Shown here piece by piece: positions 12,701 to 24,600 of a stretch of DNA of 64,000 nucleotides. The notes under the pieces were generated by a model. It did not search any database. It worked only from the letters and a program-made list of their open reading frames with translations, and was not told where the DNA came from. Within the stretch, counting starts at the first letter, position 1, and every line of letters begins with the position of its first letter. This DNA is from Hypericum androsaemum (Eukaryota > Streptophyta > Magnoliopsida > Malpighiales > Hypericaceae), in NCBI GenBank assembly GCA_963995505.1, contig OZ023199.1, positions 4,521,906 through 4,585,905 on the forward strand, in the 5' to 3' direction. Made by a program: the position numbers and the translations under genes.

Positions 12701-14768
12701 AGTACTGATTTGTTGAAACGTCTATGTTAATTCATCTACATCCAGTAACTACTTGGGTGTTGGGTTTCATGGAGTTCTTGCCCATAACGTGCGTATAAAT
12801 GCATCAGTGGTATGCGATTTCCTTGTTGCGCCGGGCCTTGGTCTAATTAATATCTTTCTCTGTAATTAGTTAAAAGAAAGTATTCAAGTTCTGATGTTAT
12901 ATGAAGGACATGCCAAGATGGTAGGGTTGGTGGTCAAGCCTTGAGAAGCAAAAATAAGTGCATTGGGTGTTTCACAGCTAATTGGATAGTTTCTTTCACG
13001 TTGTCTGGTTCATACTTGTATAAATTCTAATAAAGTTAAATATGCATGACAAATTTTATTTGACTTTAGGTGCTCATTGAGCCAAAAAATGCTCTTGGTA
13101 AACAATACAAGAAGATGTTCGACATGAACAATGTAAGCTGAAAACTATTTATCGCTAATCGTTTCCTCCTGTTCATTGGGTAGAAGTCTGTTGACATAAA
13201 TCATGCACGCTGGTAAATACTGGCAGGTTAAATTACGTATTACCGAGGACGCACTTAGACTGATAGCAAAGAAGGCCATGGCAAAGAACACAGGGGCACG
13301 TGGTTTGCGTGCCATATTGGAAAGTATTCTAATGGAAGCGATGTTCGAGGTACTGCAGTAATTTTTGAAGTATGTTTGCATTTGTGAGCCGGTTAATTGG
13401 GTACTTGATGTTGTGTTATCTATGCTTCTTGCTGTTGCAGTTGCGGCCTTTATCTGGTAGCTTTCATTCTCTGGGAAAAAAATAAACGATGTGTTCAATT
13501 TGCTTGGAACAACTTGTTACAGGAGTATAGGGATAGAGATTTCATGTTTACGTCAATTGATGATTGCATAGAAGCGTTGTAGGAATCTCTTTATCTTCTT
13601 AAAAGGTTAGATACTACATGTAGAAGTTGTCTAATTGTGTTCCTGTACTATCTGTATGAGCTGTTTTACGTCATTGGAAGATCAAGTTTTAATATCGACA
13701 GCAGTTTCGCTGTCAATATCTAAAACACCTGTGTCATTTATTACATCCTCAAAATTATGTTCAAAGCAGAAAATATGAAAATATCCTTGTGTTGATCATC
13801 GTGCCATCCATCGAATCAGAAAATTTTGCATCCCTATTCGCCGTCCTATTCATTGTTTTCAGTTAGTGTATTTTTTTAGTTTAGAGCTTCTTCTTATGTA
13901 TAGGTTCCGGAAAACAAGAATGGCAAAGACGACGTTAAAATTGTTTTGATCGATGAGGAGGCTGTCGGTTCCGTTACTGCCGCTGGATGTGGAGCAAAAA
14001 TCCTTAGAGGAGACGGCACACCAGATCATATCTATCTCCAGACGCAAATGCAAGAACTAACGGTAACTTTTTGCTACCACATTCCTCGCAACTCCAGTAT
14101 TGTCTTCTTCATTTGCATGTTATTATGGTTATAGTTGACGTGTCATTTGTCTTTGCCAACTTTTAGAATGTGTATAAATAGTTAATACACGATTTCTTAG
14201 AATATAAGAGAGTCAATTTCTTAAAGTCAGGGGCCAGCCGTAGTGCACATTGGAGCTTAAAGGCCTCCTTTGGGCACACAGGTTGGGAGTCCCAACATGT
14301 GCTACCATTCTCACGTGTCATCCGCTACGATTTTCATCCTCGTACTAAATCTGTTGGTAATGTATACACAATACAGTTCTTACGCTTACGAGGTTTTGAT
14401 TGATGTTAGAATTTTTGCAAAGGGACCTTTGTCACAACTTTCCTGTTCTTCTCTAAGAAAGAAAATGCTGATGCTTAACTTGAATCTTGTCTAGTTGGAC
14501 GCATGCCAATGTTCATCAAGTCGAATCCATTCCGAGCTTCATTACCTGATTCTGTTGCTTTCTTTGTTTTGAAAAAATCAATTGCTCTTAATCTTCCTCT
14601 CTTTTGAGGGGCCACTAGGATGAGCTCATGGATTTCGTTACATTTTCCTTTTCGCAATCGGGGAGATCACCGATGCAAGCTTTTGCTTTGCAGGTTCAAG
14701 GTGCTGTGATCCGGGGCGAGTTGTATGATGATGAACGGGCGCTTCACTCTACGTCGTTCAGCTTATAG
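6731..14768 (+). CDS. CLPX: ATP-dependent Clp protease ATP-binding subunit ClpX, mitochondrial
   Basis: Exons: 6731-7240, 8001-8062, 8254-8342, 8449-8528, 9212-9262, 9916-9990, 10077-10154, 10584-10646, 11923-11993, 12275-12374, 12500-12604, 13070-13132, 13227-13349, 13904-14062, 14694-14768. All phases join, giving 567 aa, near the usual plant size. ClpX is an AAA+ unfoldase that feeds substrates to ClpP. Visible signs: an Arg/Thr-rich start like a mitochondrial presequence; a C4 zinc finger (Cys 45, 48, 77, 80); an acidic linker; Walker A GPTGSGKT (216-223); pore loop GYVG (249-252); Walker B IIYIDE (277-282); an RKHP loop; the ClpP-docking IGF loop (366-368); the arginine finger in EFVGRFP (Arg 411); and sensor 2 GARGLR (472-477). 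The frame is open to 6620, but the Met at 6731 starts a far better presequence. Intron 4 uses a GC donor. A partial copy lies at 18020-19819. Confidence 0.95.
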
Positions 14769-15763
14769 CTTATGTTCAGTTATCGCGACGAAGCCATGCC
14801 TCCATTGTATCTAATCTTGAAATGTAAGTTTACAATGACGATAAATGAATGGGGAACTGGGTGTTTAACTGTTTAGAGCTAGTGTTTGAGGTGTTTGAAG
14901 CCCCTCCGCAGTATATGGAATTCTTCCCAATTATGAGGTTGCAGATTCTCGGTAATAAGGATTATTCTACCTAATGATTCCAATACCTGCCTTCTCTGCA
15001 ACAGTTCTGAATTTCAAGCACTTGGCTTATTTGCACTTTAAAAATCAGGTTTGAATCTTGGACTTCCGGCAAGTCACTTTTTATGTCATTAGGCCAGACG
15101 TCCTTTGGCTCGACTATGGTAGAGCCCGGCAGCAAGATCATGTGGTAGACTTTATCATCAATTCATCCTCTTGAAGGAAATATTGAATTCGAAGTCCAAA
15201 CTAATCTTTTGCAATCATCTCTATGCCAATCTGTATACATACTTCGACTAGCCAAATGTGTGGGTTAGCTAGCAAGGTCTATAAAATCAAGGCCCCTCAA
15301 AAAAAAAAAAAGCTAGCAAGGTCTATAAAATCAAACTTGAAAAAATTATCCAAAATTTTCTCCTTCTGTGTGATTCTCGTGATTAATATAGATACTAACT
15401 TTGCTTCTTTAAAACAAATTTTAATGTGCCTAGTATTTATATTATTCCCTTTTTAAAAGATAATACATCAAGTTTTGACTTTTTTTATTAAAAAAAAATA
15501 TTCGACCCTATTTATTAGGGACATCGTAACACTTAACCAAAACTCTTGCAACCAACTCCCATTCTCATTGGTAAGGCCATCCCAAATCCAATGATTTTTT
15601 TTGGCTTTATAGTTTTTTAAATAATAAATGACGGGTTTTATTAAAAAAAAAAGAAAAATGATAAAGTAGCAAGACGATCACACGTTCAAACCCATCCGTC
15701 AAAATAACCCACAAGTTGCCTAGTGGAGAGGGTCTGGAAGAGCATTCTGACTTAGTTGGATGG
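14769..15763. other. Spacer between CLPX and the PPR gene
   Basis: The first part is the CLPX 3' untranslated region. The stretch from here to about 15590 has a second, diverged copy at roughly 19800-21260. At 15268-15345 a short phrase (AGCTAGCAAGGTCTATAAAA) occurs twice around an A run. No gene is seen. Confidence 0.55.
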
Positions 15764-17782
15764 ATGGGTGGCTACGATCGCGGTTTCCTTTCACGCGCGA
15801 GGGCTCTACTCTCCGATCACCTCAACCACCGCCGACTGGAACATGCCAGGAGGCTGCTCGATCGGACCCCGTCTCCGGGGCCCCACCTCCACACCGTCAT
15901 GATCAATGGGTACGTGGCCAACAACCAGTTGGCTGACGCCCTCAAACTGTTCGACGAAATGCCTGTTAGAGACTTGGTCTCCTGGAACTCCATGCTCAAG
16001 GGCTGCCTCCACTGCGGAGACCTTGGCGCCACCCGGAAGCTGTTTGACGAAATGCCTGAGCGGAATGCTGTCTCCCTAACCACCATGGTTTCCGGGTACC
16101 TCAAGTTTGGGAGGGTCCAAGAGGCGGAGCACGTCTTCTGGAGTATGCCGGAGAGGGACGTTGTGGCCTGGAACGCTATGGTTCATGGCTACCTCCAGAA
16201 TGGCAGAGTTGATGATGGGGTGAAGCTGTTTCAAGCAATGCCCTCCAAGGACGTCATCTCCTGGACTTCGATGATATCTGGGCTTCACTCTAATGGTTGC
16301 ACTGAAGATGGTTTGGGTCTTTTCCGCGAGATGGTGGCTTCATCTGTCAGGCCTACTCCAACCACGTTTGCGTCCGTTTTGACTGCTTGTGCGAGTGTCA
16401 GAAGTTCCCTTTTGGGTGTCCAGGTCCATGCTAGTGCTGTAAGGCGTGGGTGCTGCTTCGACGAGTTTGTGGTGGCATCACTGATTACGTTTTATACCAA
16501 CTGTAAGGAGGTGGAGAATGCCTGCCGGGTTTTTAAGGGCGCCACGTCGAGGAATGTGGTTGTTTGGACTGCACTTTTGACTGGATACAGTGTCAACTGT
16601 ATGCACGGTGATGCTTTAAGGGTTTTCTGTTGCATGATGAGGGCGGGCCTTCTTCCCAATCAATCTACTATCACCAGTGCTTTGAATTCCTGTTCAGCAC
16701 TGGAGGCTGTTGACCATGGCAGCGCAGTCCATGCGTTGGTTGTTAAGTTAGGGCTAGAGACCGAAGCCTTTGTTGGAAATTCGCTCATTGTCATGTATAT
16801 GGACTGTGGGAATGCCAATCATGCTGTTGCGGCATTCAAGGCAATTGATCAGAAGAATGTTGTGTCTTGGAACGCGATGATTGTCGGGAGCGCACAACAT
16901 GGTTCTGGAAAATGGGCCTTGGTCTTGTTTAGTCAAATGCTACGAGATGGAGTCGATCCCGATGACATCACATTCACCGGGGTGCTCACTGCTTGTAGCC
17001 ACTCTAGGATGCTGGAGAAGGGTAGGCGGTTTTTCGAGTATATCATTCGATATAAATCGAGTGCGATGAAGATTCAGCATTTCGCTTGCATGGTCGACAT
17101 ACTAGGAAGATCTGGTAAGTTAGATGAGGCGGAGATGTTGATCAGAGGTATGCCTATGAAGGCAAACCATGTGATCTGGCTAGCTTTACTTGGTGCATGT
17201 AGGGTGCATTTGAATTTCGAGCTTGCTGAGAGAGCTGCCGAGGAAATTTTTGAGATGGAACCACAGTGTAGTGCTGCCTACGTTCTGTTATCGAATTTAT
17301 ATGTTTCAGCTAAGAGATGGACTGATGTTGCCTCGTTAAGGGTCCAGATGAAACGTAGAGGAATCACAAAACAACGGGGGTCTAGTTGGGTCGTCCTTCG
17401 AGGAAGGAGGCATGAATTCCATTCTGGAGACCGGTCTCATCCTCTCACCAACAGAATTTATGAAAAGCTGGACTGGTTGAGAGTAAAGATGAAGGAGTTG
17501 GGCTATACTCCGGATGAGACATTTGCACTGCATGATGTGGAAGATGAGCAGAAGGAAGAGATGCTGTCCTATCACAGCGAGAGGCTTGCTATAGCATTCA
17601 CCTTATTGACTATTCCGGAGGGTAGTACGATAATGGTGATGAAAAATCTTCGCGTGTGCGGAGATTGCCACTCTGCCATCAAGCTCATGTCGAGTATTGT
17701 CAGCCGCGAGATTGTCGTCAGAGACTCGGGACGATTTCACCACTTCAAGAATGGCAGTTGTTCCTGTAGGGACTATTGGTAG
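15764..17782 (+). CDS. Pentatricopeptide repeat protein, PLS class with E/E+ and DYW domains
   Basis: An intronless frame of 672 aa from the ATG at 15764. The frame is open a little further upstream, but only from a TTG codon. PPR proteins bind organelle RNA one base per repeat, and DYW members usually take part in C-to-U editing. Tandem degenerate ~31-36-residue repeats fill the first ~440 residues, with phrases such as VSWNSML, VVAWNAMVHGY and DVISWTSMI. E-type motifs follow, then a PG-box-like GSSWV, the deaminase signature HSERLAIAF (HxE zinc site), CGDCH (CxxC), and the terminal residues CRDYW. The DYW domain therefore looks complete. The start is rich in Arg and may be an organelle transit peptide. 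It resembles the Arabidopsis At5g46460 group, though this was not tested. It sits between CLPX and the broken CLPX copy. Confidence 0.93.
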   Translation: MGGYDRGFLSRARALLSDHLNHRRLEHARRLLDRTPSPGPHLHTVMINGYVANNQLADALKLFDEMPVRDLVSWNSMLKGCLHCGDLGATRKLFDEMPERNAVSLTTMVSGYLKFGRVQEAEHVFWSMPERDVVAWNAMVHGYLQNGRVDDGVKLFQAMPSKDVISWTSMISGLHSNGCTEDGLGLFREMVASSVRPTPTTFASVLTACASVRSSLLGVQVHASAVRRGCCFDEFVVASLITFYTNCKEVENACRVFKGATSRNVVVWTALLTGYSVNCMHGDALRVFCCMMRAGLLPNQSTITSALNSCSALEAVDHGSAVHALVVKLGLETEAFVGNSLIVMYMDCGNANHAVAAFKAIDQKNVVSWNAMIVGSAQHGSGKWALVLFSQMLRDGVDPDDITFTGVLTACSHSRMLEKGRRFFEYIIRYKSSAMKIQHFACMVDILGRSGKLDEAEMLIRGMPMKANHVIWLALLGACRVHLNFELAERAAEEIFEMEPQCSAAYVLLSNLYVSAKRWTDVASLRVQMKRRGITKQRGSSWVVLRGRRHEFHSGDRSHPLTNRIYEKLDWLRVKMKELGYTPDETFALHDVEDEQKEEMLSYHSERLAIAFTLLTIPEGSTIMVMKNLRVCGDCHSAIKLMSSIVSREIVVRDSGRFHHFKNGSCSCRDYW

Positions 17783-18019
17783 CACCAAGTCTGCGTTCGG
17801 GTGTGTTTTGGTTACATTAAAAAAAATTAACGAATTGATTTACACAACTTAATGATACATCAATCCTAAACAAGATTATGAGTTATGGATTGAGAACTTA
17901 AAATCTCTAATTAAATTTGAACAAATTTATGATTACATCTTTGCTAAAGCAAGATTATAAAAACCATAGAACACGCTAGGGCATTGGTGTCAACTCTAAG
18001 CCTAGTTTAGCAATTTATG

Positions 18020-19819
18020 TTTTTGTTGTTGCCTTCTTGGCTTTTATTTGTGAACAGTTTAATTGATGTCGATGTATGGATGCAATCTTGTTTCCTTGAC
18101 TGAAATCCTTTTGTCGTAAAGGTGGAAAGTGGTGTTCTTGTTGCATATGGTCTCATTCCTGAATTTGTTGGGCGTTTTCCCATCTTAGTTAGCCTGTCAG
18201 CATTAAATGAAGACCAGCTTGTTCAGGTAATGCTTGCCACTTTAATCTTATTGTGGAGTTGTCATCTAGTAATCTATATAATTTTGTGTGCTTGGGTGCG
18301 AGCCTTCACATGTTTGTTCAGCTGGTACTGATTTGTTGAAACGTCCATGTTAATTCATCTACATCCAGTAACTACTTGGGTCTTGGGTTTCATGGAGTTC
18401 TTGCCCATAATGTTGCGTATAAATGCATCAACTGTATGCGATTTCCTTGTTGTGCCGGGCCTTGGTCCAATTAATATCTTTGTCTCTGTAGTTGATTAAA
18501 AGAAAGTATTCAACTCAAGTTCTGATGTTTTATGAAGGACATGCCAAGATGGTAGGGTTGGTGGTCAAGCCTTGAGAAGCAAAAATAAGTGCATTGGGTG
18601 TTTCACAGCTAATTGGATAGTTTCTTTCACGTTGTCTGGTTCATACTTGTATAAATTCTAAGTAAAGTTAAATATGCATGACAAATTTTATTTGGCTTTA
18701 GGTGCTCATTGAGCCAAAAAATGCTCTTGGTAAACAATACAAGAAGATGTTCGACATGAACAATGTAAGCTGAAGACTATTTATCACTAATCGTTTCCTC
18801 CTCTTCATTGTGTAGAAGTCTGTTGACATAAACCATGCACGCTGGTAAATATACTTGTGTTGATCATCATGCCATCCATCGAACCAGAAAAAGTTGCATC
18901 CCTATTCGCCGTCCTGTTCATTGTTTTCAGTTGGTGCCTTTTTTTAGTTTAAAGCTTCTTCTTATATACAGGTTCCAGAAAATAAGAATGGCAAAGACAA
19001 CGTTAAAATTGTTTTGATCGATGACGAGGATGTCGGTTCTGTTACTGCCGCTGGATGTGGAGCAAAAGATCCTTAGAGGAGACGGCACACCAGATCATAG
19101 CCATCTCCAGACACAAATGCAAGAACAAATGGTAACTTTTCGCTGCCATTCTTGCAACTCAAGTATTGTCTTCTTCATTCGCATGTTATTATGGCTTTGG
19201 TTGACGTATCATCTGTCTTTGACAACTTTTAGAATGTGTATAAATTACATGATTTCTTAGAATAAAAAAGAGTCAATTTCTTAAAGTCGGGGGCCAGCCA
19301 CAGTGTACATTGGAGCTGAAAGGCCGCCTCCTTTGGACACACAGGTTGAGAGTCCCAACATGTGCTACCATTCTAACGTGTCATCCGCTACGATAATCAT
19401 CCTCATACTAAATCTGCTAATGTATACACATACTACAATTCTTACGCTTAGAGGTTTTGATAAACGTTAGAATTTTTGCAAAGAGACCTTTGTCACAGCT
19501 TTCATGTCCTTCTCTAAGAAAGAAAATGCTGATGCTTAACTTGAATCTTGTCTCATTGGACGCATGCCAATGTTCATCAAGTCGAAACCATTCCGAGCTT
19601 CACTACCTGATTCTGTTGCTTTCTTTGTTTTGCAAAAATCAACTGCTCTTAATCTTCCTCTTTTCCGAGGGACCACTAGGACGAGCTCATCGTTACATTT
19701 TCCTTTACGCGATCGGGGAGATCACGTATGCACGCTTTGCATTGCAGGTTCAAGGTGCTGTTATCCGGGGCGAGTTGTATGATGATGAACGGGCGAAGCC
19801 GTGCCTCCATTGTATCTAA
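18020..19819 (+). pseudogene. Truncated, disabled copy of the CLPX 3' half
   Basis: Closely matches CLPX from intron 10 to past the stop. Copies of exon 11 (18122-18226), exon 12 (18702-18764), exon 14 (from 18972) and exon 15 (from 19748) are present with their introns. Exon 13, with the sensor 2 motif, is absent. The sequence jumps near 18850 from the base matching about 13218 to the base matching about 13784, at an AAATA shared by both ends, so about 566 bp were lost. In the exon 14 copy one G is inserted (near 19068), which brings a TAG in frame at 19074-19076. The acceptor before exon 11 has changed from CTTACAG to CGTAAAG. There are no Walker motifs and no start exon, so it cannot make ClpX. 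Confidence 0.9.
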
Positions 19820-21260
19820 TCTTGAAATGGTGTAAGTTTACAACGACGATAAATGGATGGGGAACTGGGTGTTGACTTTTTAGAGCTAGTGTTTGAGGCC
19901 CCTCCACAGTATATGGAATTCTTCTAAAGTATGAGGTTGCAGATTCTCGGTAATAAGGATAATTCTACCTAATGGTTCCAATACCTGCCTTGTCTCCAAC
20001 AGTTGTGAATTTCAATTCAACCCGGATCTCCATGAAGTCATTATCTTATGTCATTAGACCAAATATCCTTTATGTCGTCAACAATAAAGTTTTCACTCGG
20101 CTTCATCGTTCAGACTGCAATGGGCTCGGAATAAGAGAATGATGTTCTAATAATTGGAAATTGTGAGTTGCAATACTGTCAGGTAATGATAAATTTACTC
20201 TTGGTTTGAGTTGTTTCACCTTGGTACTTTGTGATTTGATAGAGGTTAGACAATTTTAACACTCAAGGAAACTGGATCATGGCTCCAAATTTGGCAATTG
20301 TTAGTCATTCATTAATTTCATAAAATGATTGATATATTTATTAATCAATATCAATTTAACTTGATGAAAATTTAATGTGCTGTCGAATATGGCTAGCTCG
20401 ATGATAATCATTTTACCTTAGCGGTACCATCACGATCAAACTCAAGTAGATGTATCATAGTCTTCATCCTCTCATACATCTGGAATATGGTAAAGACTAA
20501 AGACAAATATCACTTTAGAGATGTTATCATATAAAAGAGTTTTACATTTTTTTATTCTAAAAAAATTAAAATTGAGTTTTGATCCATAAATATTTAAATA
20601 CCAAAAATTATTTTGTCTCAAGTCACCTAAAATCTCGCTTTAAAATGTTATTCAAATACTACAATCGATTGAAATATTTTTTTTACGACAAGTTGACGAT
20701 AACAACGAGCATTTGAAGATGTAAAATTTATCAAATGAGTAAGTCTAGCATGAACTAATATCTTAAAATATTTTTTAAATTTGTTGAATATGAAAAGTAT
20801 AGATATTTATTCAAAATATCACATTATGCAAAAATTGAGATCGAGATTTAGCAGTAACATTTTTTGAAAAAAATATTAGTTATTATGACAGGGGTTATTA
20901 AATTTTAACATAGCTCTCGACTTGGGATCATAAATTTTTTTTTTATCGATTTTGAGAGATTATCACTTTATGAGGAAATCAAAGAGTTTTTACCAAACTA
21001 AACTAGAAACAAACTTGGAAAAAGTGATTGAAAATTCTCTCCATGAATTACTTTTGTATGATTGTTGTGATTAATATAGATTCCAACTTTAATCCTTAAA
21101 AATAAAAATTTAATGTGCAAAGTATTTATAGTGTTACATAAAGTCTTGACTTTGTTTTTAATATCTTGAATTCAGAATTTTATGCTGTCGGATCCTATTT
21201 AGAAAACCCGAAACAAAAACCCTTACGACCGACCAACTCCCATCCCCACCGGTAAGGCTC
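18020..21260. repeat. Segmental duplicate of the CLPX 3' region and downstream spacer (copy of ~12400-15590)
   Basis: Similarity is strong up to about 20030 (matching ~15020). It is lost for about 1 kb, then returns at about 21010-21260 (matching ~15340-15590), for example around ACCAACTCCCAT and GGTAAGG. The right edge of both copies lies just before a gene start: the PPR gene for the first copy and CAND1 for the second. The stretch 20030-21010 is AT-rich with no recognised gene and is either inserted here or deleted from the first copy. Confidence 0.75.
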
Positions 21261-21299
21261 TCCCACTATTAGTAGAGCTCTCAGCCCCCACTCTCCCCT

Positions 21300-21333
21300 G
21301 GTTCGGCTTCTTCCTCGCTTAGTGATCATCCAT

Positions 21334-21368
<35 letters not shown>

Positions 21369-21667
21369 GGTACGTCCCCTTCTTTCTACGGTTTTATCTC
21401 TCCATCGGCTTTCCTTCTCCTCTTTCGACGGCCTAGGGTTTATCCAAGGGCGGTCCCTTTCCCTTTCCGTTGCGTTTCTTTTCACGTTCCCCGTTTTCGG
21501 TTACCCAGTGCTTAATTAGGGTTTCTTCGCTTAGGGTTTAGACGCTCTACTTTCGAATCGAACGTTTTTTCTAGGTTGTTGGTGGCTCTGACCCGACGCC
21601 ATTGTGGCATTTTGCAGGAATCTTTTAGATTAGAAGAAGCCGTTAGGGCATTTGCGGTATCGTAAAG
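21300..21667 (+). promoter_or_regulatory. CAND1 leader with CT microsatellite and probable 5' UTR intron
   Basis: A long (CT)n run (about 21339-21367) lies in the expected 5' untranslated region and ends in CTAG followed by GTACGT, a good donor (intron from 21370). A TTTTGCAG acceptor ends at 21617, leaving about 50 bases of leader before the ATG at 21668. Pyrimidine-rich leaders and 5' UTR introns are common in constitutive plant genes. The transcription start and the intron are inferred, not shown. Confidence 0.55.
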
Positions 21668-24600
21668 ATGGCGAATATTCAGATGACGGGGATCCTCGAA
21701 AAGGTAAAACTCGGGGGGCCTGGAATGCGGTGGTACTATGTTGTGATTCTGTTCGAGCTGGCGTTTTTGGATGTTCGTAACTGTGAACCCTTTTTCTGTG
21801 TTTTGTGCAGATGACGGGTAAGGATAAAGATTATCGGTACATGGCCACGTCCGATTTGCTGAACGAGCTAAACAAGGAAGGGTTCAAGGCCGATAGTGAT
21901 TTGGAGTTTAAGCTTACCAATATTGTGCTACAACAACTTGACGATGTAGCCGGCGACGTTTCTGGATTGGCAGTCAAGTGGTATATCCCTTTTGACAGAC
22001 TCTTGTGCTAGTCAATGAGTTCTTTTCTTCGTTTTTGAGGTCTGCTGTCGGTGTCATTGGTTTCTTTTTTGTTTTATGATTATTTGCTATGATATCAGTT
22101 CATGCTTCACTTCGGTTATTGGTAATGTGTAGCACAAGAAGCATATGTTTTTTTCAATACTTTGTTTTATCATCATGCTACTGGCAGGCATGAGTGAGAT
22201 AGAAATGGAGACTCTGTATGACTGAACCAAGAAGAGGCCTATATCAGTTGCATCTGTCGGATTTCCATCTCATATTCTGTTGTGTATACACTAAAAGAGT
22301 GAATTCGTCTCTTTTCAGTATTTTGTTTTTCGATTAGTAAGAAAAATTTTATTGATTAAGAAGCAGTGGTATGGGTGCATCTGTCTACATCATGTACAGT
22401 GATTAAATCCTCAACTTAGTCTTTATGATATCTAATACATTACAAAAAAGGTGGACCAAGAGTCTCCCCTGGGTCTCATTGTCATCAATCATTTTGGTTT
22501 TGGTGTTTGAGCTTAGAGTATCTGCCATCCCTCATGCTGATATGTGAATTTTTTTTTCTGTATGCAAAACTACGCTCTGAAATTCCGCATAGCTTGTCTG
22601 CTGCTAGCCGTATGACACTATAAAATGCGGAAATGGAGTTTGCTTAGCATTTCTGTTGTACACTTTCTTTTCTTTAGTACCTTATAAATATTGGATTGCA
22701 GTCTTGCCCCACTGGTGAAAAAAGTTGGCGAGCCAAGAGTCGTGGAGATGACTATTAAACTTTGTGATAAGTTGCTGAATGGAAAAGATCAGCATCGTGA
22801 CATTGCAAGCATAGCATTGAAGACTATTGTATCAGAAGTGGCTACTCCATCCCCAGCGCAGTCTATTCTTGTTTCTCTTTCTCCTCAGTTGATAAAGGGG
22901 ATAACTAGTCCGGTTTGTGCCCGATAATTCTATTTAATGGTTCATCGCCTAGAAGCTTTTGATCTTTCATTAATCTGATAACTTTTACTGCAGGTTATGA
23001 GGGCGGATATAAAGTGTGAATGCCTTGATATTTTATGTGATGTCCTTCATAAATTTGGAATTCTGATGGCTAATGATCACGAGACACTTCTGAGTGCTCT
23101 TCTGTCGCAATTGAATTCCAATCAAGCCAGTGTCAGGAAGAAGACAATATCATGCATTGGTATGTTCTAGTTAATTATCTTAAATTAGTCATATTTCTTC
23201 AAGCTTTTGCGCTATCTAGAAATGATCTTTACTTGGCTTTAATTCTAACCTGGTTCTTGTGCAGAAAGGCTTCTTTAGTTAAGGATTCTGAAAGGGTTTG
23301 TTAGCCATTTGAAAAGATTTTGATGATTTAGTAATTCCAAAAGATTCAATCTGCCTCTCTATTTCATCTTTTATCAGGACCGAGTTGCTCATGTGCATTT
23401 GAACTTAGCAAGGTGCCTCTTGTACAGTAGTTGGCGAATTTTTTCAGAAGCGCAAGCCAAAAATGTATTTGAGTGTCTGGTTGTGGCTATTCTTTCTTAA
23501 CTACCGGAGTATGTGGGTTCCCCAATTATTAGATGTGTTTGTGCTTTGCCGTTGACTGTAATTATTGCAGAGACTTCAGTCTTTTATTATTTTAACAATT
23601 CTGAAGTTCAATCAATCACTTTCTTTTGAAGGGCTGTTATTAGGCATATTATGAAGAAATACAATAATTCTCATAAATAGTTGGTGTGTTCTTTGGTTGT
23701 CAGCCTCTCTCGCAGCAAGCTTGTCAGATGATCTGTTGGCCAAGGCAACGGTTGAAGTTGTTCTGAGCTTGAGAAATAAGGGTGCCAAACCAGAAATGAC
23801 CCGGACAAACATTCAAATGATTGGTGCTTTGAGGTAGGCTGCATTCTGCTTTTATATCCAGAACTTTGGCCTTGAAGTCTTCAGGGTTCTTGGTGCCTGG
23901 TGGCAGTTGAGTCCACTAGGTCTTCACGTTTTTGCTACTGGATCTTTTATGTAAAGAGTCAGTTCCATGCTTGACATTTTGCTCATTTAAATGGATGTAT
24001 TAAGCTTAAAATCATGGATATAAGTGTAAAACTGGTGCTTTTACATGGAAAAAACAATCTGGTGTTCGTTTAAGCATGTTCATTAATTCTCTATGTTATG
24101 GTTAAAGTCGTGCTGTGGGCTATCGATTTGGATCACATCTGGGAGATACTGTGCCTGTGCTTATCAACTACTGTACCGGTGCATCAGAGAATGATGAAGA
24201 GCTCCGTGAATATAGCTTGCAGGTGCTTAAATTTTACTTCCCAACTAAGTGACTTAAATTTTATTTGCCTCATGCTCTAATGTGATTTATTCGGCTAATG
24301 TGGGTGTAGGCCCTGGAGAGTTTCCTGCTCAGGTGCCCAAGGGATATTTCTTCTTATTGCAGTGATATTCTTCATCTTACTTTGGAGTACCTAAGCTATG
24401 ATCCAAACTTTACTGATAACATGGAGGAAGATACTGATGATGAAAGCCATGAAGAAGAAGAAGATGAGTAGGTTATTAGTGATTATGTGTGGCTGATGAT
24501 GTGTGTTGAGACTTCCCACTCATGTGTATTTATTTCTGGCTTCCAGTGAGAGTGCAAATGAATACACTGATGATGAAGATGCTAGCTGGAAAGTCCGAAG

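Noticed and set aside
13440..13585. Possible extra CLPX exon (a GTTACAG acceptor followed by a short open stretch)
   Set aside because: Exon 13 joins exon 14 in frame and matches the family. The stretch has no donor and no ClpX similarity.
15716..15763. PPR start at 15716
   Set aside because: The codon there is TTG. The first ATG in frame is at 15764. A missed upstream exon cannot be excluded but nothing supports it.
21339..21367. CT run as a possible CRISPR or satellite
   Set aside because: It is a plain dinucleotide microsatellite in a leader, common in plant genes.
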